A DNA stretch of 64,000 nucleotides from the NCBI GenBank assembly GCA_021397845.1, contig CM038038.1, positions 59,266,748 through 59,330,747 of the forward strand. Reading direction: 5' to 3'. Every line of letters begins with the position of its first letter. Within the stretch, counting starts at the first letter, position 1. Below, in pieces: positions 33,737-45,290 of the stretch. A program made the position numbers and the translations under genes. The notes under the pieces were generated by a model, which saw only the letters and a list, made by a program, of their open reading frames with translations, did not search any database and was not told the DNA's origin. This DNA is from Areca catechu. Lineage: Eukaryota; Streptophyta; Magnoliopsida; Arecales; Arecaceae.

Positions 33737-33944
33737 GGTAGGTCATGTTGCTAGCCAGTGCCCACGGAGATCCCTTTACATAGAAGAGGGAGAGAATGAT
33801 AATTCCGAGCCCAGTGAGGAATTTGAAGAAGAAGTTTATGAGGCCGGAATGAATTTGGTTGAGGAGTATGAAGGAGAGGAGGAACCCAATGAATCTGACC
33901 AATTAGGAGTTGTAAGATGCATCCTATCCCAGAATCTAGTTTAA
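33737..33944 (+). pseudogene. gag: gag of element F, 3' part after J
   Basis: Continues the second zinc knuckle (KVGHVASQC, about 33741-33765), then the acidic segment EEFEEEVYEAGMNLVEEYEGEEE. A TAA follows SQNLV at about 33942, where I has a glutamine codon. Confidence 0.85.
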
Positions 33945-34613
33945 GAGGATTGGCGTAGGACTAACATCCTACAGACTTTTCTTAAATTAGGGGATAAGGT
34001 ATGTAAGATCATCATAGATAGTGGGAGCTGTGTAAATGCCATCTCTACTAGCACTGTCAAGATGTTAGGCTTAATCCCAGTTCCCCATCCCAACCCCTAT
34101 AAGGTTTCTTAGGTAGATTCTACCTCCATACCCATCCAGTCTAGATGTCAAGTCCAAATCCAAATGCAATCTTATCACAAAAAGATTTGGTGCGATGTCT
34201 TACCCATGGGGGTGAGCAGTATAATTCTCGGAAGACCTTGGTTGTATGATGATGATGCCACCCTCTTAGGAAAATCCAATACCTGTGTCTTTAGTTTCAA
34301 TGGGAAGAAGATTACGATCCATTCAGTTCCCCCTAAGGACAAGGTAACTAAAGGAGCCGGTAAGGTTAAGGAGATGAAAACTGGAGTGAACCTAATCAAT
34401 GCTAAGGATCTAGAACAAGAAATTCATAGTGGTTCACCCATCTGGATGTTGACTGCTAAGGAACTTAGAACTTCGGAACCCTCAGAGCCTCCTCAAGAAG
34501 TTAAACCTGTGTTAAAAGAATTTGAGGATGTCTTTCCCGAGGATTTGCCAGACCACCTTCCACCTCTTAGGGATATCCAGCATGCCATAGATCTAATCCC
34601 AGGAGCGACTTAG
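33945..34613 (+). pseudogene. Aspartic protease region of element F
   Basis: EDWRRTNILQTFLKLGDKV leads into the active-site motif IIIDSGSCVNAIS (about 34010-34050). A TAG at 34110-34112 (YKVS stop VDS) interrupts it. Then CDVLPMGVSSIILGRPWL, the second protease motif, and the linker [22 protein letters not shown] to the TAG at 34611. The TAG at 34110 is shared with element I but not with G. Confidence 0.88.
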
Positions 34614-36745
34614 CCTAACTTGCCCCATTACAAGATGAATCCATCTAAGCATGAAGAACTGCAAAAGCAGGTTGGAGAATTATTGAGGAAGGGGTTTATT
34701 AGAGAAAGTCTTAGCCCTTGTGCAGTCCCAGCCTTACGACCCTAAAGAAAGATGGCACGTGGAGGATGTGTGTTGACAGTCGTGCCATCAATAAAATTAC
34801 AATCAAATATAGGTTTCCCATCCCTAGACTAGATGACATGCTTGATATGATGGCTGGTGCAATGATTTTTTCTAAGATTGATCTCAAAAGCGGCTATCAT
34901 CAGGTTAGGATTAGACCCGGGGATGAATGGAAAACTGCTTTCAAAACTAAGGATGGTCTTTATGAATGGGTTGTTATGCCTTTTGGGTTGTCCAATGCCC
35001 CTAGTACTTTCATGAGAATTATGACCCAGGTACTTAGAGCTTTCATAGGAAAATTTGTGGTGGTCTATTTTGATGACATCCTGATCTATAGTAAGACCCC
35101 AGCAGATCACCTAGGCCACCTTAGAGCAGTCTGCCAAGTTTTGAGGAATGATAGACTCTACGGTAATCTTAAGAAGTGTGAATTCATGACTAGTAGAGTT
35201 ATCTTTCTTGGTTTTGTAGTAACCCCTGACGGCGTGGCGGCCGATCCTGAGAAGATTAGGTCCATAGTAGACTGGCCAGAGCCAACCAATGTGCATGAAG
35301 TTAGAAGTTTCCACGGCTTGGCTACCTTCTATAGGCGATTCATCAAGGGGTTTAGTACTTTAGCTGCTCCTATCACTGATTATATTAGGAAGGGAGAATT
35401 TCATTGGACTAAGTCAGCCCATAAAGCCTTCCTAGATCTTAAGGATAAAATGACCCAGGCACCCATTCTGAGATTACCCGATTTTTCTAAAGTATTTGAG
35501 GTTGCCTGTGATGCTTCAGGTGTAGGAATAGGTGGAGTCCTAAGCCAAGAGAATCATCCCATAGCATTCTTTAGTGAAAAACTTAATGATGCTAAGCTTA
35601 GGTATTCTACCTATGATAAGGAATTTTATGCGGTGGTGCAAGCTTTGCGTTACTGGAGACATTATTTGCTACCGCAGGAATTTGTACTATTTTCGGACCA
35701 TGAGGCTCTTAGATTTCTGAACTCCCAAAAGAAGCTTAACCCTAGGCATGCTAAGTGGGTAGAATATATCCAGTCCTATACTTTTGTCCTGAAACATAAG
35801 GCTGGAGTTGAGAATAAGGTAGCTGATGCCCTTAGTCGCCGATCTCTATTATTAACTTCTGTTAGAACTGAGGTCATAGGGTTTGAGCAAATCAAAGAGG
35901 AATATGAGTCTTGTCCGGATTTCACAACTGTGTATCAGGATCTAGTTCAAGGACCATCTAGTAATCACCAGGATTATACCCTTGTAGATGGTTTTTTGTT
36001 CTTCAAAAATAGGCTTTGCATCCCTAGAACTTCTCTTAGGGAATTTTTGATTTGGGAAATCCATGCTGGAGGTTTAGCCAGCCATTTTGGAAAAGACAAG
36101 ACCATTCTAGCTATTGAAGACCACTTTTTCTGGCCTAGCTTGAAAAGGGATGTAGCTAATATTGTAGCTAGATGTCGAACCTGCGCTGTTGCCAAACAGC
36201 GAAAACAAAACACTGGCCTTTATACCCCACTCCCTGTCCCAGATCGTCCTTGGCAAGATGTGAGTATGGATTTTGTGTTAGGTTTACCTAAGACCCAGAG
36301 GAGACATGATTCTATCTATGTCGTAGTCGACCGATTCTCTAAAATGGCCCACTTCTTGCCTTGTTCCCAAACCTTTGATGCATCTAAGGTAGCCACACTT
36401 TTCTTCAATGAGATAGTTAGACTCCAAGGCCTACCTAAGACAATCGTTTCAGATAGGGATGTCCGGTTCACCAGTTACTTTTGGAAGACCCTTTGGCATA
36501 AGTTAGGGACAAAACTTAAGTTTTCAACTGCCTATCATCCCCAAACTGATGGCCAAACTGAAGTAGTGAACCGTAGCCTAGGAAATCTGCTGAGATGTCT
36601 TGTTGGTGAAAATACCAGAAATTGGGATTTATACCTACCAAGGGCAGAATTTGCGTACAATGACTCGGTAATAGGTCTACGGGTAAGAGTCCATTTGAAA
36701 TTGTACATGGGTACAAACCTCACACACCTCTTGACCTAGTCCCTT
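34614..36745 (+). pseudogene. pol: RT, RNase H and integrase of element F
   Basis: A frame of 673 codons is open from 34718 to 36739. [29 protein letters not shown], and the catalytic YFDD within VVVYFDDIL (about 35055-35080). RNase [15 protein letters not shown] (about 35495) and [10 protein letters not shown] (about 35690). Integrase: a His/Cys zinc finger (H-x-H spacing in [10 protein letters not shown], then CRTCAVAK), catalytic D in [10 protein letters not shown] and [12 protein letters not shown], and E in [10 protein letters not shown] (about 36550). A frameshift before 34718 detaches the RT start, and another near 36675 detaches the integrase tail. This is the best-preserved pol in the window and clearly chromovirus type. 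Confidence 0.95.
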
Positions 36746-37458
36746 TACCTGTCCACACTCGAGTCTCCGAGTCTGCTGAGAATTTTGCACAGCATGTAAA
36801 AGACTTGCATAAAGAAATTCATGCCAAAATAAATTTAAGTAATGAAACTTATAAGAAGTTGGCTGATACTCAAAGGCGAGTCAAATCTTTTGTTGAGGGA
36901 GACTATGTGATGATTAGGTTAAGGCCTGAACGGTTTCCTCCTGGAACCGTTAGAAAGTTACATGCTAGGGGAGCTGGACCATTTAGAGTGGTAAAGAGAG
37001 TAGGATCCAATGCCTATGTGCTCGAGTTGCCTCCAGAACTAGGCATTAGCTCTACTTTCAACATTACAGACTTAGTAGAGTACAGGGAGCCAGCTGTGAT
37101 TCCTAGTGAGCCTTTTGAGCCTAACCCTATCATTGAGAGTGATCCCGACCCTGTGTGTCCACCAACAAACTGGCCTGTGAGGAAAGAGCAGATTGAAAAG
37201 ATCCTGGATGATCAGGTTATCTCTACTCGTAATCGAGGATACCAAAGGTACCTGGTCCGCTGGCAAGGAAGGCCAGATTCTGATGACTCTTGGATCTCCC
37301 GAGAAGAATTACAAGAATTGGACCCAGACCTCTTGGAGAGATACCAGAGCCAACTTGAGCCTTACTCGACAGGGTCGAGTTCCTCCCACCCCGGGAGAAT
37401 TGGTGCGGGCACCAGACTCACAAGAAGACTTCAGAGCTCCATTTGGATCTCTGATTGA
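36746..37458 (+). pseudogene. Integrase GPY/F tail and chromodomain of element F
   Basis: Open from 36805. The GPY/F motif lies at MIRLRPERFPPGTVRKLHAR...GAGPFRVVKR...AYVLELPP (36910-37035). The chromodomain runs from IEKILDDQ through GYQRYLVRWQGRP and DDSWISREELQ to DPDLLERYQS (about 37190-37345). Chromodomains in this position guide integration to particular chromatin in studied elements. The stop codon at 37456-37458 lies 58 bp inside the 3' LTR, so the last 19 residues are encoded by the LTR. The polypurine tract CCACCCCGGGAGAAT overlaps codons just before the LTR. Confidence 0.92.
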
Positions 37459-39067
37459 CATTGCCCGAGAAATTAGGGTTTGTAATAAAGGTTGACCTGG
37501 TCAACCAGTTTATTTATTTTTATTTATTTCTTGAGTCACCATTTAAATTTTGTTGAGTCATGTTGACTCGGTGCAAGTCCCGATGTGGTTTCAATTTTAT
37601 CCAAAATGGTGCCACAATTGTCTTCCAATCAAATCAAGGTCCAAAATGGTGCCACATTTGTCTTCCAATCAAATCAAGGTCCAAGCAAGTGGAGGCCACA
37701 CTCCAAGCCACACGCCCAGCCACACTCCGAGCACACGCCAGGGTCCAGGAGGTGCCACAGAGGCATCCCAGTGTCATGGTCCCCACATCCAAAGAAGAAA
37801 AAAAAATCAAATTGGAAGCCAATTTAAAGGAGGCGCCCATACCTGCCAATTTTGTCTAAGCAAAGAAGGAAAGGGACTTCTCTTGGAGAAAAAATCAAAG
37901 AAGGACATCCAACCTACTCCTAATTGAAGTTCAAATTAAAATCAAAGAGCTTAACTTGGAGTGGAAGAAAAGAAGAAATGCCATAAGGAGAAGAGGACTC
38001 CAAATCCAAATCCAACTCCAAAGAAGGCGCCATAAAAATTCCAAAAAAAAATCCTTTATGGCCGTCCCAAATTTTTTTGAATTCTTGGTCGGCCAAGAGA
38101 GGAGGTTTTTTACCTAATCTAGAGGTTGGAGGAGTTTAGTCCCACATGAGAATTTGTACAAACTTGGAGAAAATTTTAGGTCTATATAATAGACCTCTCT
38201 TTGTAACTTTAGAAATCAATGAATGAAAGAAATTTTTTTTATGAGCAAACTTATGTTTTCTCTTCTTCCGCACTATTCTAAGTGTTGAGCTCCGTGAGGG
38301 GGTAATTCGGGTTCCATTGGAGCCTTGAGGAGGTGAGAGATCTCCATCTTTATCCAAAACCCTAGGTTAGCCACTTAAAATTCCAAAACCCTAGCCGCCC
38401 ATCATTATTTTCAATCCATCAAACCCTAGCTCCTTCCATCTCCCATGGCCTCTCTCTCTCTACAAGTCCAGGCCATCCACCTTCATCCAGATCCAGTCCG
38501 GCTACTTCAGATCCAGAGCAAGTTCCAAGGAAAATCACATCAGCTTCCAGGAGAATCCAGTTTTCAGCAATTTCAATCTTCAAGTTCATCAACCAGGTAA
38601 ATTTTTCCCTTGACTCTCTGATTCCATCAATTGTTTTTCTTCTCTTCCAGATCTTGAGTTTAGGAGAAGCCAACCCACCAAAGGACCAGTATTGGAGGAT
38701 CCATTGCGAAGATATCTGAATCCGAGGATCCAACAATCTGCTCGGGAGAGTTCTTCCACCAAAATCTGTGAAGATCATTGTCTGGTTAGGTAAACCATCT
38801 CTCCTCTTTATTTCTGTTCTGTTGAAAGTTCGGAGCGAAACCCTAGGTCTGGGAGTTTCTCAACCCCCAGTGATCCGTTGCTTCTGAACTACTCTGATAA
38901 TTTAGTTTCCTTAAAATTGTGCTTTCAATTATCATATTAGTATCTTTCAATGTTAGGTTAACTTTTCTTTGATTTGAAGCCAACTTCTACAAACATATAA
39001 AAACAACAAAAAAATTAGTTAATCTTAATTTACTTCCGCATCGCATCCCTTTATTTGTTCTGCATCA
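37401..39067 (+). repeat. 3' LTR of element F
   Basis: TGGTGCGGGCACC...TTCTGCATCA, 1667 bp, about 1% different from the 5' LTR by eye count, mostly C/T and G/A changes plus one inserted base in an A-run. Followed by CTGTT. Confidence 0.93.
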
Positions 39068-39211
39068 CTGTTGACAAGGCCCGCTAGAGTTTGATGATTC
39101 ATGGATTACCGGTGAGGACTTGCAATTCGTCGACCCCAACCTTCTTTAGAAATACCAAAGCCAAATCAACCCTTACTTGATAGGGTCGAGTTCCTCCCAC
39201 CACGGGAGATT
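39068..39211 (+). pseudogene. Second half of chromodomain, element E
   Basis: After the CTGTT duplication the chromodomain of E continues with FDDSWITGEDLQFVDPNLL, a stop, KYQSQINPY, then GSSSSHHGRF over the polypurine tract. It closes E's coding region against its 3' LTR. Confidence 0.8.
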
Positions 39212-40744
39212 TGGTGCGGGTACCAAGATTAAACAAAGGCTCCTCAACCCTCTGTGGATCTTTGATTAGGGTTTTTAACCTTTTGAGTCTTGTAATATGG
39301 CTTAAAGCCTGAGTAATTTGCTTCCGAGTCTTGTAGTTAGTATCTAGTTGGTTTCAATTTTTTTGCTTTAGTCTTATAATTTGGCCAATTTGGTCAAGTT
39401 AGGACCAATTGGTCCTATAATTAGCCGAATTGGTTCAAGCTCAAGTCAATTTGAAGATGGGCTCAAGCTAGTTTGAAGATGGGTCCATAAGTGGGCATTC
39501 AAGTCAAGCCCAATTGAAGATGAGTCAAGCTACCTCTCTTATATTCCAAGTAGGAGTGCTATGTCATTAATGCCACATGGCATAGGAGGTGCCACATCAG
39601 CTCATGGAGTTCCACATCATCAGTGCCCATGGCATGGGGAGGTGCCACTTCACCAAGCTCCATTGGGCGGCCAAGTCAAGCTAAAATTTCAAATTCAAAA
39701 TCCATGGTTGACTCCCACTAAACCTCTCCTTGATCCAAGCCAATAACATCCCCACCTCACTCCATATATCAAGCCATATCACCAAAGATCAAGCCTAGAA
39801 TTCATGGTTGGTCAAAGCTTCATAAAAAGATTCCAAAATTCAAAAGTTATAAGCCAAGGTTTCATGAAGAAAAAAATTCAAATTTCAAATAGGTGCACCT
39901 TGATTCATGAAGACAACCCATGTTTTTCTCCTCCCCAAATTAGGCTTTGTAACTCCCCTTTTCATATTTTGAATGTAGACTTGGGTGCTTATAAAAGGAC
40001 CCTAACCCTCTTGTAAGAATTTTTAATCTTGAATGAATGAAAAAAAAGAGAGAATTTCTTCTTCTAATTGCCCTTGTCTTCTAGACTAGGAATTCTGTGA
40101 AAGAGTGCCTTTGTCCTTTGGGACATCGAGAGGTGAGAGGCCCTGAGTTACCATCCTCATTCACAAGCAATCAAGTCATCTTCAAGCTTGGACGCACCCT
40201 GGAAACTCCATCTAGATGCCTAGTAAAAAGAGCCTCCTCGATCACCATTCTAACCCTTTCCTATCCCTTCTTACTTGCTTATATCTTCTTCTTGATGTTT
40301 CCTAATCATTGGGTGCTCGCAGATCGTTCAGGTGCCACGGACAATGGTGTCGATCTTCCTTGCCTTTGCGACCATCTGATGGAAAGCCGGCGAATCTGCA
40401 GGGTTGAAGGCTTTATCCTCCAGGCTGCATCCATGAGAGTGAGTGAACTCGGCATCGGGCACATCAGAGCTTTTCAAGGTTTGCAACCTTAATCTCCTTA
40501 GTAGGTATTGATTTAGAGCTAAGTTTTACAGAGTTTCTCAATCCCGAGGTCCTCTCCTTATCTTTATTTAGGGGCTATCTTGCATGCTAGAAAGTTCTTA
40601 TCTTTATAGAATCTCTATATCTGCTCGTTGCTTGTCTTTGGAAATCTTTAAATCCACTAAAACTTAAAAAAAAATTAACAAGAAATCATTTGCATATCCA
40701 TCTCATCATTAGTATAGTCCCGCATCATCCTAGGTCCGACATCA
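39212..40744 (+). repeat. 3' LTR of element E
   Basis: Begins TGGTGCGGGTACCAAG and ends GTCCGACATCA; aligns with 22081-23621. Followed by the target duplication AGAGG. Confidence 0.88.
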
Positions 40745-41222
40745 AGAGGATCTGGGTGCATAGGAACTAGGTCCACAGGATCTAGGTGCATAGGATTTAG
40801 GTTCATAGGATCTTGGTAGGTACTTTTCCCTAAGTTTGCTTTTCGTGACTCTCCAGGTAGTGATGGGCATCTCTCCCTCTTATCTAGTCATTCTCTCAAA
40901 CTTATCCTAGTATATCCTAGCTTGGCGAACTAACTTAAATTTAGCAAACTTGAATAGACTTCCTTCAGACATTTATTCCTTCTCAAAGTATAGATCCATA
41001 TTTCTTTCCCAAATAAGATAATCCTCAAGATCAAGATCACCACCAAATTTAGGTGCTTCTATCCTAATATACCTAGTAGCTCTCTCATCATCATTGGGTC
41101 TCCTTACACTAAGATCCCAGATTGGGTCAGGGTGTGGAGCTCTCCTATGGTTCGGCTTCAAGAATGGGTCAGGTTATAGGGATCTCCTAGGGTTGGGTTC
41201 CAAGAATTGGTCAGGGTGTGGG
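40745..41222 (-). pseudogene. gag: gag of element D, middle part
   Basis: On the minus strand: PNHRRAPHPDP units continuing the repeat array, RIEAPKFGGDLDLEDYLIWERNM (capsid, about 41000-41070), FAKFKL near 40960, and KLREKYLPRSYEPKSYAPRS (about 40770-40830), where capsid sequence gives way to P-x-S-Y-x-P repeats. The capsid C-terminal half and zinc knuckle are missing. E is inserted at the left edge and G at the right edge. Confidence 0.7.
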
Positions 41223-43074
41223 TGGTGAGGACACCAGAGCTAGGAAGAGATGTCAAAACCCTCCTAGCTCATTGTGGATCACCAATGAGTAGCTTGTCTT
41301 AATTTAGTCCTGAATAATTGAGTCATGTAATTAAAATTAGTTTACTTTGAGTTCCAAATTTGTCAAGTTGAGTCTTGTAATTAGTACCTGAGTTAATTAA
41401 GGGGGTTCATAAGTTAGACAAAGTTCAAGCCCAATGAGTAGAGCCATGTCACCATGCCATGTCATCAAGCCATGTCATCATGCCATGTCATGACCTTATG
41501 CCACATCACCATGTCATAGAGCCATGTCACCCACCACTTGGAGTGGTATGCTTCACCACATCATGTTGGATGGCCAACTCAATGTTAAAAGAAGATTGTC
41601 TCTCATTTTATTCAAGACATCGGGACATCGAGACATCGGGACATTTAGACACCATTAAAATTTTAAAATCCAAGAAGAAAGGGGCACCTACCTATCTCAT
41701 TTTCTTTGTCGCCCACATCCAAGGAATGCCTCATTTCATCCATTTCTTGGTGCCAATCATGGAAGAGTCTTCATCCAATCCAACTAGAGCTGAAGTTTGA
41801 ATTCAAAAAAAAAGGATGAGAGTCTACCTTTATCCTCTCAATTATCTTATCTATCTTGTATTTAAAACATCCTTATCTACTTTCAAATGCAAGTCCAAGA
41901 GGGATTCACGCCAAGAAGAGGAGAAGGATTGATGCCAATTTTGAGAAAGAAGGGAGGATGCCACATTTCTCATCTCAATTGTCGCCCACATCATGAAGGA
42001 GTCCAACTTCAAGGGAGCATCTACCCAATTTAAATTCAAAGAAGTGTGGTCCAAAGATAAGATGAATTTATGTACTTTTCAAGTTTGAAATGCAAGAAGA
42101 ATGGGAAGGAGTCTAAGCCTTAATTTAACACCATGATGGAGAAAAGAAGGACGCCATCTCATTTTCATGTAGTGCCTCTTCTTATTTTGTCACCCATCCC
42201 ATTTCTTGTCGCCCATCACAATGATTCCAAGAGCAAAGGGAGCACCTATCCAGTTTAAATTTCAAGGAGTTTTCATCCTAGTCAAGAGTGAGATTAGAGT
42301 CCAATGTTATCTACACTTATCTTGTATTCAAAAGCATTTTAATTTTATCTTACTATTATGTATGGAGGGTCTATAAATACCATTCTATTCCCCCCTTGTA
42401 ACCAATTTATGCTTTGTTAATGAAACTCTATCATTTTCTACAATTACTGGGTAAGCGTTGTGTTTGTGAAAGTGCTATATTGGGTAAGCATTACATATAT
42501 GAGAGCGGGGTGCTAAAGCCCTAATTATCTTCCATGTCCAAGTTCGAGTTCCAAGATCCAAGATCCAAGATCCAATACACCTTCCACCATCTCCTTTCCC
42601 TTTTCCATTCCTTCCAACATTTTCTCCTCCCTCCAAGTTTTGATTTCTGTTCTTTTTTAGGATCCCAGGTGTTCCAGATTTGAAGAAGAGGTTTTCCTTG
42701 CCATACAACTATCTACATGAAGATCTGCTCTGAAGGAACTATAGATTGAAATCCGACCATGAGATTTTGAGAGTTGAATCGGGATCTACTACACAAGAGG
42801 GAAAAATCATTATTGGTAAGTAAATCCATTCCGAATCTCATTAGATCTGGTTAGTTGAAGCTTGGATGTCCTAGTTTTGGTGGTTTCTTAATCATTAGAT
42901 CCAGGGTTCTTATGTGATTACATGTGAATACATTGTAGGTAGTTAGTAGTAATTTTCTTGTCTGTCTTTCTTAGATCCTTTGATCATTTTATTTGAGTTT
43001 TCTACCATTTCTCATTAAAAATTTAAAATTTAAGTCTTATTCATTGCATTAGTCTTGCATCTGGTCTCACATCA
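41223..43074 (+). repeat. 5' LTR of element G
   Basis: Begins TGGTGAGGACACCAGAG and ends GGTCTCACATCA. It has a stretch of CATGTCATCA-type phrases (41440-41530), a run of GACATCGGGACATCGAGACATC (41625-41650), and TATAAATACC near 42371. Length 1852 bp. Confidence 0.87.
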
Positions 43075-43078
43075 TCTT

Positions 43079-43092
43079 TAGTATTAGAGCAG
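43079..43092 (+). promoter_or_regulatory. Degenerate primer-binding site of G
   Basis: TAGTATTAGAGCAG, two transitions away from TGGTATCAGAGC, four bases after the LTR end. Confidence 0.6.
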
Positions 43093-44111
43093 TAGGTTAG
43101 ACTAGGGCATATAGTTGTTGAAATTTTTGCATCATTCTAGCATTAGATTTGGAAAGCTCATCTATAGCTCTTCAGATCTTAATCTCTTTTGCATTAATTT
43201 TAGTGATTTTGCTAGATTAAAACTAGATTTGTAATCTTCTCTCATAGATTTTAGATTTGAGATTTTTTCAAAAAAAAATTGCATTGTTTTTCTTAGTATT
43301 TTCTGGAGGAAGGAAATCACGCCTCCTGAGTGGGTATACGAAAGTATACATGATCAATGGGAGTAATGAGCTATGGCTGGATGTGATAACCTGATATTGA
43401 AAATTAGTTGTGCTTAGTGTATGCTTGTTTGAATTGATAATTGCTTGAAAGATTGCATGTTAATCTTCTGAGCATAGCTTAGGATAAAATTAAAATTTTA
43501 TCCAACCTAATCTCCAAAAAAATTAAAATTTAATTTCTATAATTTAAAATTTCAAATCTAAAAATTAAAAATTCAAATTCAAATTTAAATTTGAAATCCA
43601 ATCTTGAAATTTAAAGTTTAAATTTTGAGTTGTTAGTTTTATCTTTATCTTATCTTGTTAGCTAGTTTGTTTGGTTGTGCATTCATCTTATCTGAAGTCA
43701 TCTTAAGGGCATGCTATCATAAGATAAGGAAAAGATTTCATCACATTTCTTTGGCCCACAAACAACCAACCTCATCTTGCATTGTCTTAGCCCTAATCTA
43801 AAACTATGTAGCAACCTAATACAGCTTAGGGACACCAACAGGTTGGGTTCGAGTCTTGTGAATAAACTAGTGCACTCAATCATTCAATTATTACTGGAAG
43901 CTGTTGTCTAAGGCTAGAGGTCCAGAGGCAAAAACCCTAAATAGACTGGTGGTTTTTAATTAGGACCCTGTGTTAAGCATGGGGAACCTCCCACCACCCC
44001 ACCTCTTACCTGGCCAGTGGAAGGATTAATTGTTGAGTTGGGTGTAATTTGAGTTTACTCATTCCACTTGAGCTCTAGGTCTAGGAACCCTAGAAGCTAG
44101 GATTGTATTGC
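43093..44111 (+). other. 5' leader of element G
   Basis: Non-coding, with a markedly AT-rich tract of AAATTTAAAATTC-type repeats at 43480-43640. Shared leader blocks: CATAAGATAAGGAAAAGATT near 43718, GGGACACCAACAGGTTGGGTTCG near 43828, and CACCTCTTACCTGGCCAGTGG near 43998-44020. Confidence 0.55.
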
Positions 44112-45290
44112 ATGACCACTAGAGTAGGAACTCCATATCAACAGCCCCAAATCCAAAACAATTCCACCATGGACCCAAATTTGGAAGCCTTGATGCGAGC
44201 TATGACTGAACAGTTTAGGCAGCTTAACACTAGGTTTGACCAAATGGAGGATAGATTAGGGAACCATGAAGAATCTTATATGACTCATCCTTATCCTGAT
44301 TTACCTAGATCCACTCCCATAGGTCCAAGAGCCCAACGCTATGAACTCACCCCCAAACCTAATCCTAGGCGACTCTATCAAGATGTCATGACTAAGAGGA
44401 AAGAGCCATTAGGGACATTAGACTTGAGGCACCTACCTTTGATGAAAACTTAAACCCTAAGGTGTATACTAACTAGGAGAGTGACAAGGACCAGTATTTT
44501 GAGTAGTATGAGATGTCTAAGGAGAGGAAGGTCAAGTTTTCCAAGCTTAGGTTAGTCAGGTAGGCTAGGTTGTACGAGGGAAATGTTGAGAGGCTTAACC
44601 ACCAAAGAAGAGATTTGCCCATAGTTACATGGAGAGCCATGAAGATCAAACTTAGAAAGAAATACCTATCCTTGTCTTATGAGCAAAGACTCTTAGATCA
44701 GTGGCAGAAGTTAATCCAAGGTAACAAATTTGTGTCCGATTACATAGCTAAATTTGATGAGTTTGTCATGAGGTATGGTGTAGTTAAGTTAGAGTCGGTC
44801 ACCTTGTCTATGTTTTGAGCAAGCCTACATAAGGATATTCAAAGGAAATTATTTCTAAGAGAGGTCCAAGATTTAGAATCAAGCCTATCAGATTGCTAGG
44901 GATTGTGAAAGATTCCAGAGAGGACCCGTTACCTGTCGACCTGAATCCAAGAGGTTTAATACTCCTAGAAGTAGACCTAGTGCGAACTAGATTCCTAAAA
45001 GCTGACCCAAGCCTACCACTCCACTGGCTCGTAAGGATGACAAAGGAAAGGCACCTGAAATGCAAAGGAATAGAAACCAAAGCATATAATGCTTTAAATG
45101 TCTAAAGTATGGTCATTATGCTAGTTGGTGCCCTATGCGGACCTTACACATAGGAGAGTTGGATGAAGACGATTCAGAATCTATGGAAGAATGTGAGGAG
45201 GAAGTGTATGAAGCTGAACCTGAGTTAGCAGATTAGTATGAACGGGACAAGGAAGACTTAAAGTCACCTGACCTCTTAGGAGTCGTTAGC
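44112..45290 (+). pseudogene. gag: gag of element G
   Basis: MTTRVGTPYQQPQIQ start, coiled coil (ALMRAMTEQFRQLNTRFDQMED), then a frameshift near 44440. LEAPTFDENLNPKVYTN, stops at the tryptophans of this region, KLRKKYLSLSYEQRLLDQWQKL, and SVTLSMF followed by TGA at 44816. The single zinc knuckle (CFKC-type, GHYASWCP) lies near 45090-45133 and is followed by the acidic EEEVYEAEPELAD. C and G share the one-knuckle layout, F and I have two. Confidence 0.82.

Larger units (their letters stand above)
26845..39067 (+). mobile_element. Full-structure chromovirus F
   Basis: LTRs at 26845-28510 and 37401-39067, flanked by the perfect target duplication CTGTT (26840-26844 and 39068-39072). By eye the two LTRs differ at about sixteen sites in 1.67 kb, mostly transitions, so this is a fairly recent insertion. 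All chromovirus domains are present. Minus-strand element J sits inside gag. Defects: a TGA in gag, a one-base deletion near 30196, stops at 33942 and 34110, a TAG at 34611, a frameshift near 34715 and one near 36675. Confidence 0.95.
22081..40744 (+). mobile_element. Non-autonomous chromovirus element E, split by F
   Basis: Complete LTRs lie at 22081-23621 and 39212-40744, and the target duplication AGAGG (22076-22080 and 40745-40749) is perfect. The internal part is gag, a Pro-rich link, the central ORF shared with D, integrase tail, and a chromodomain split by F at 26844/39073. RT, RNase H, integrase core and zinc knuckle are missing. It was inserted into D's gag in the opposite direction. 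Confidence 0.9.

Noticed and set aside
34718..36739. Integrated plant pararetrovirus (caulimovirus-like) RT/RNase H
   Set aside because: Integrase core, chromodomain, LTRs and a target duplication are present; there is no movement-protein region. It is a chromovirus.
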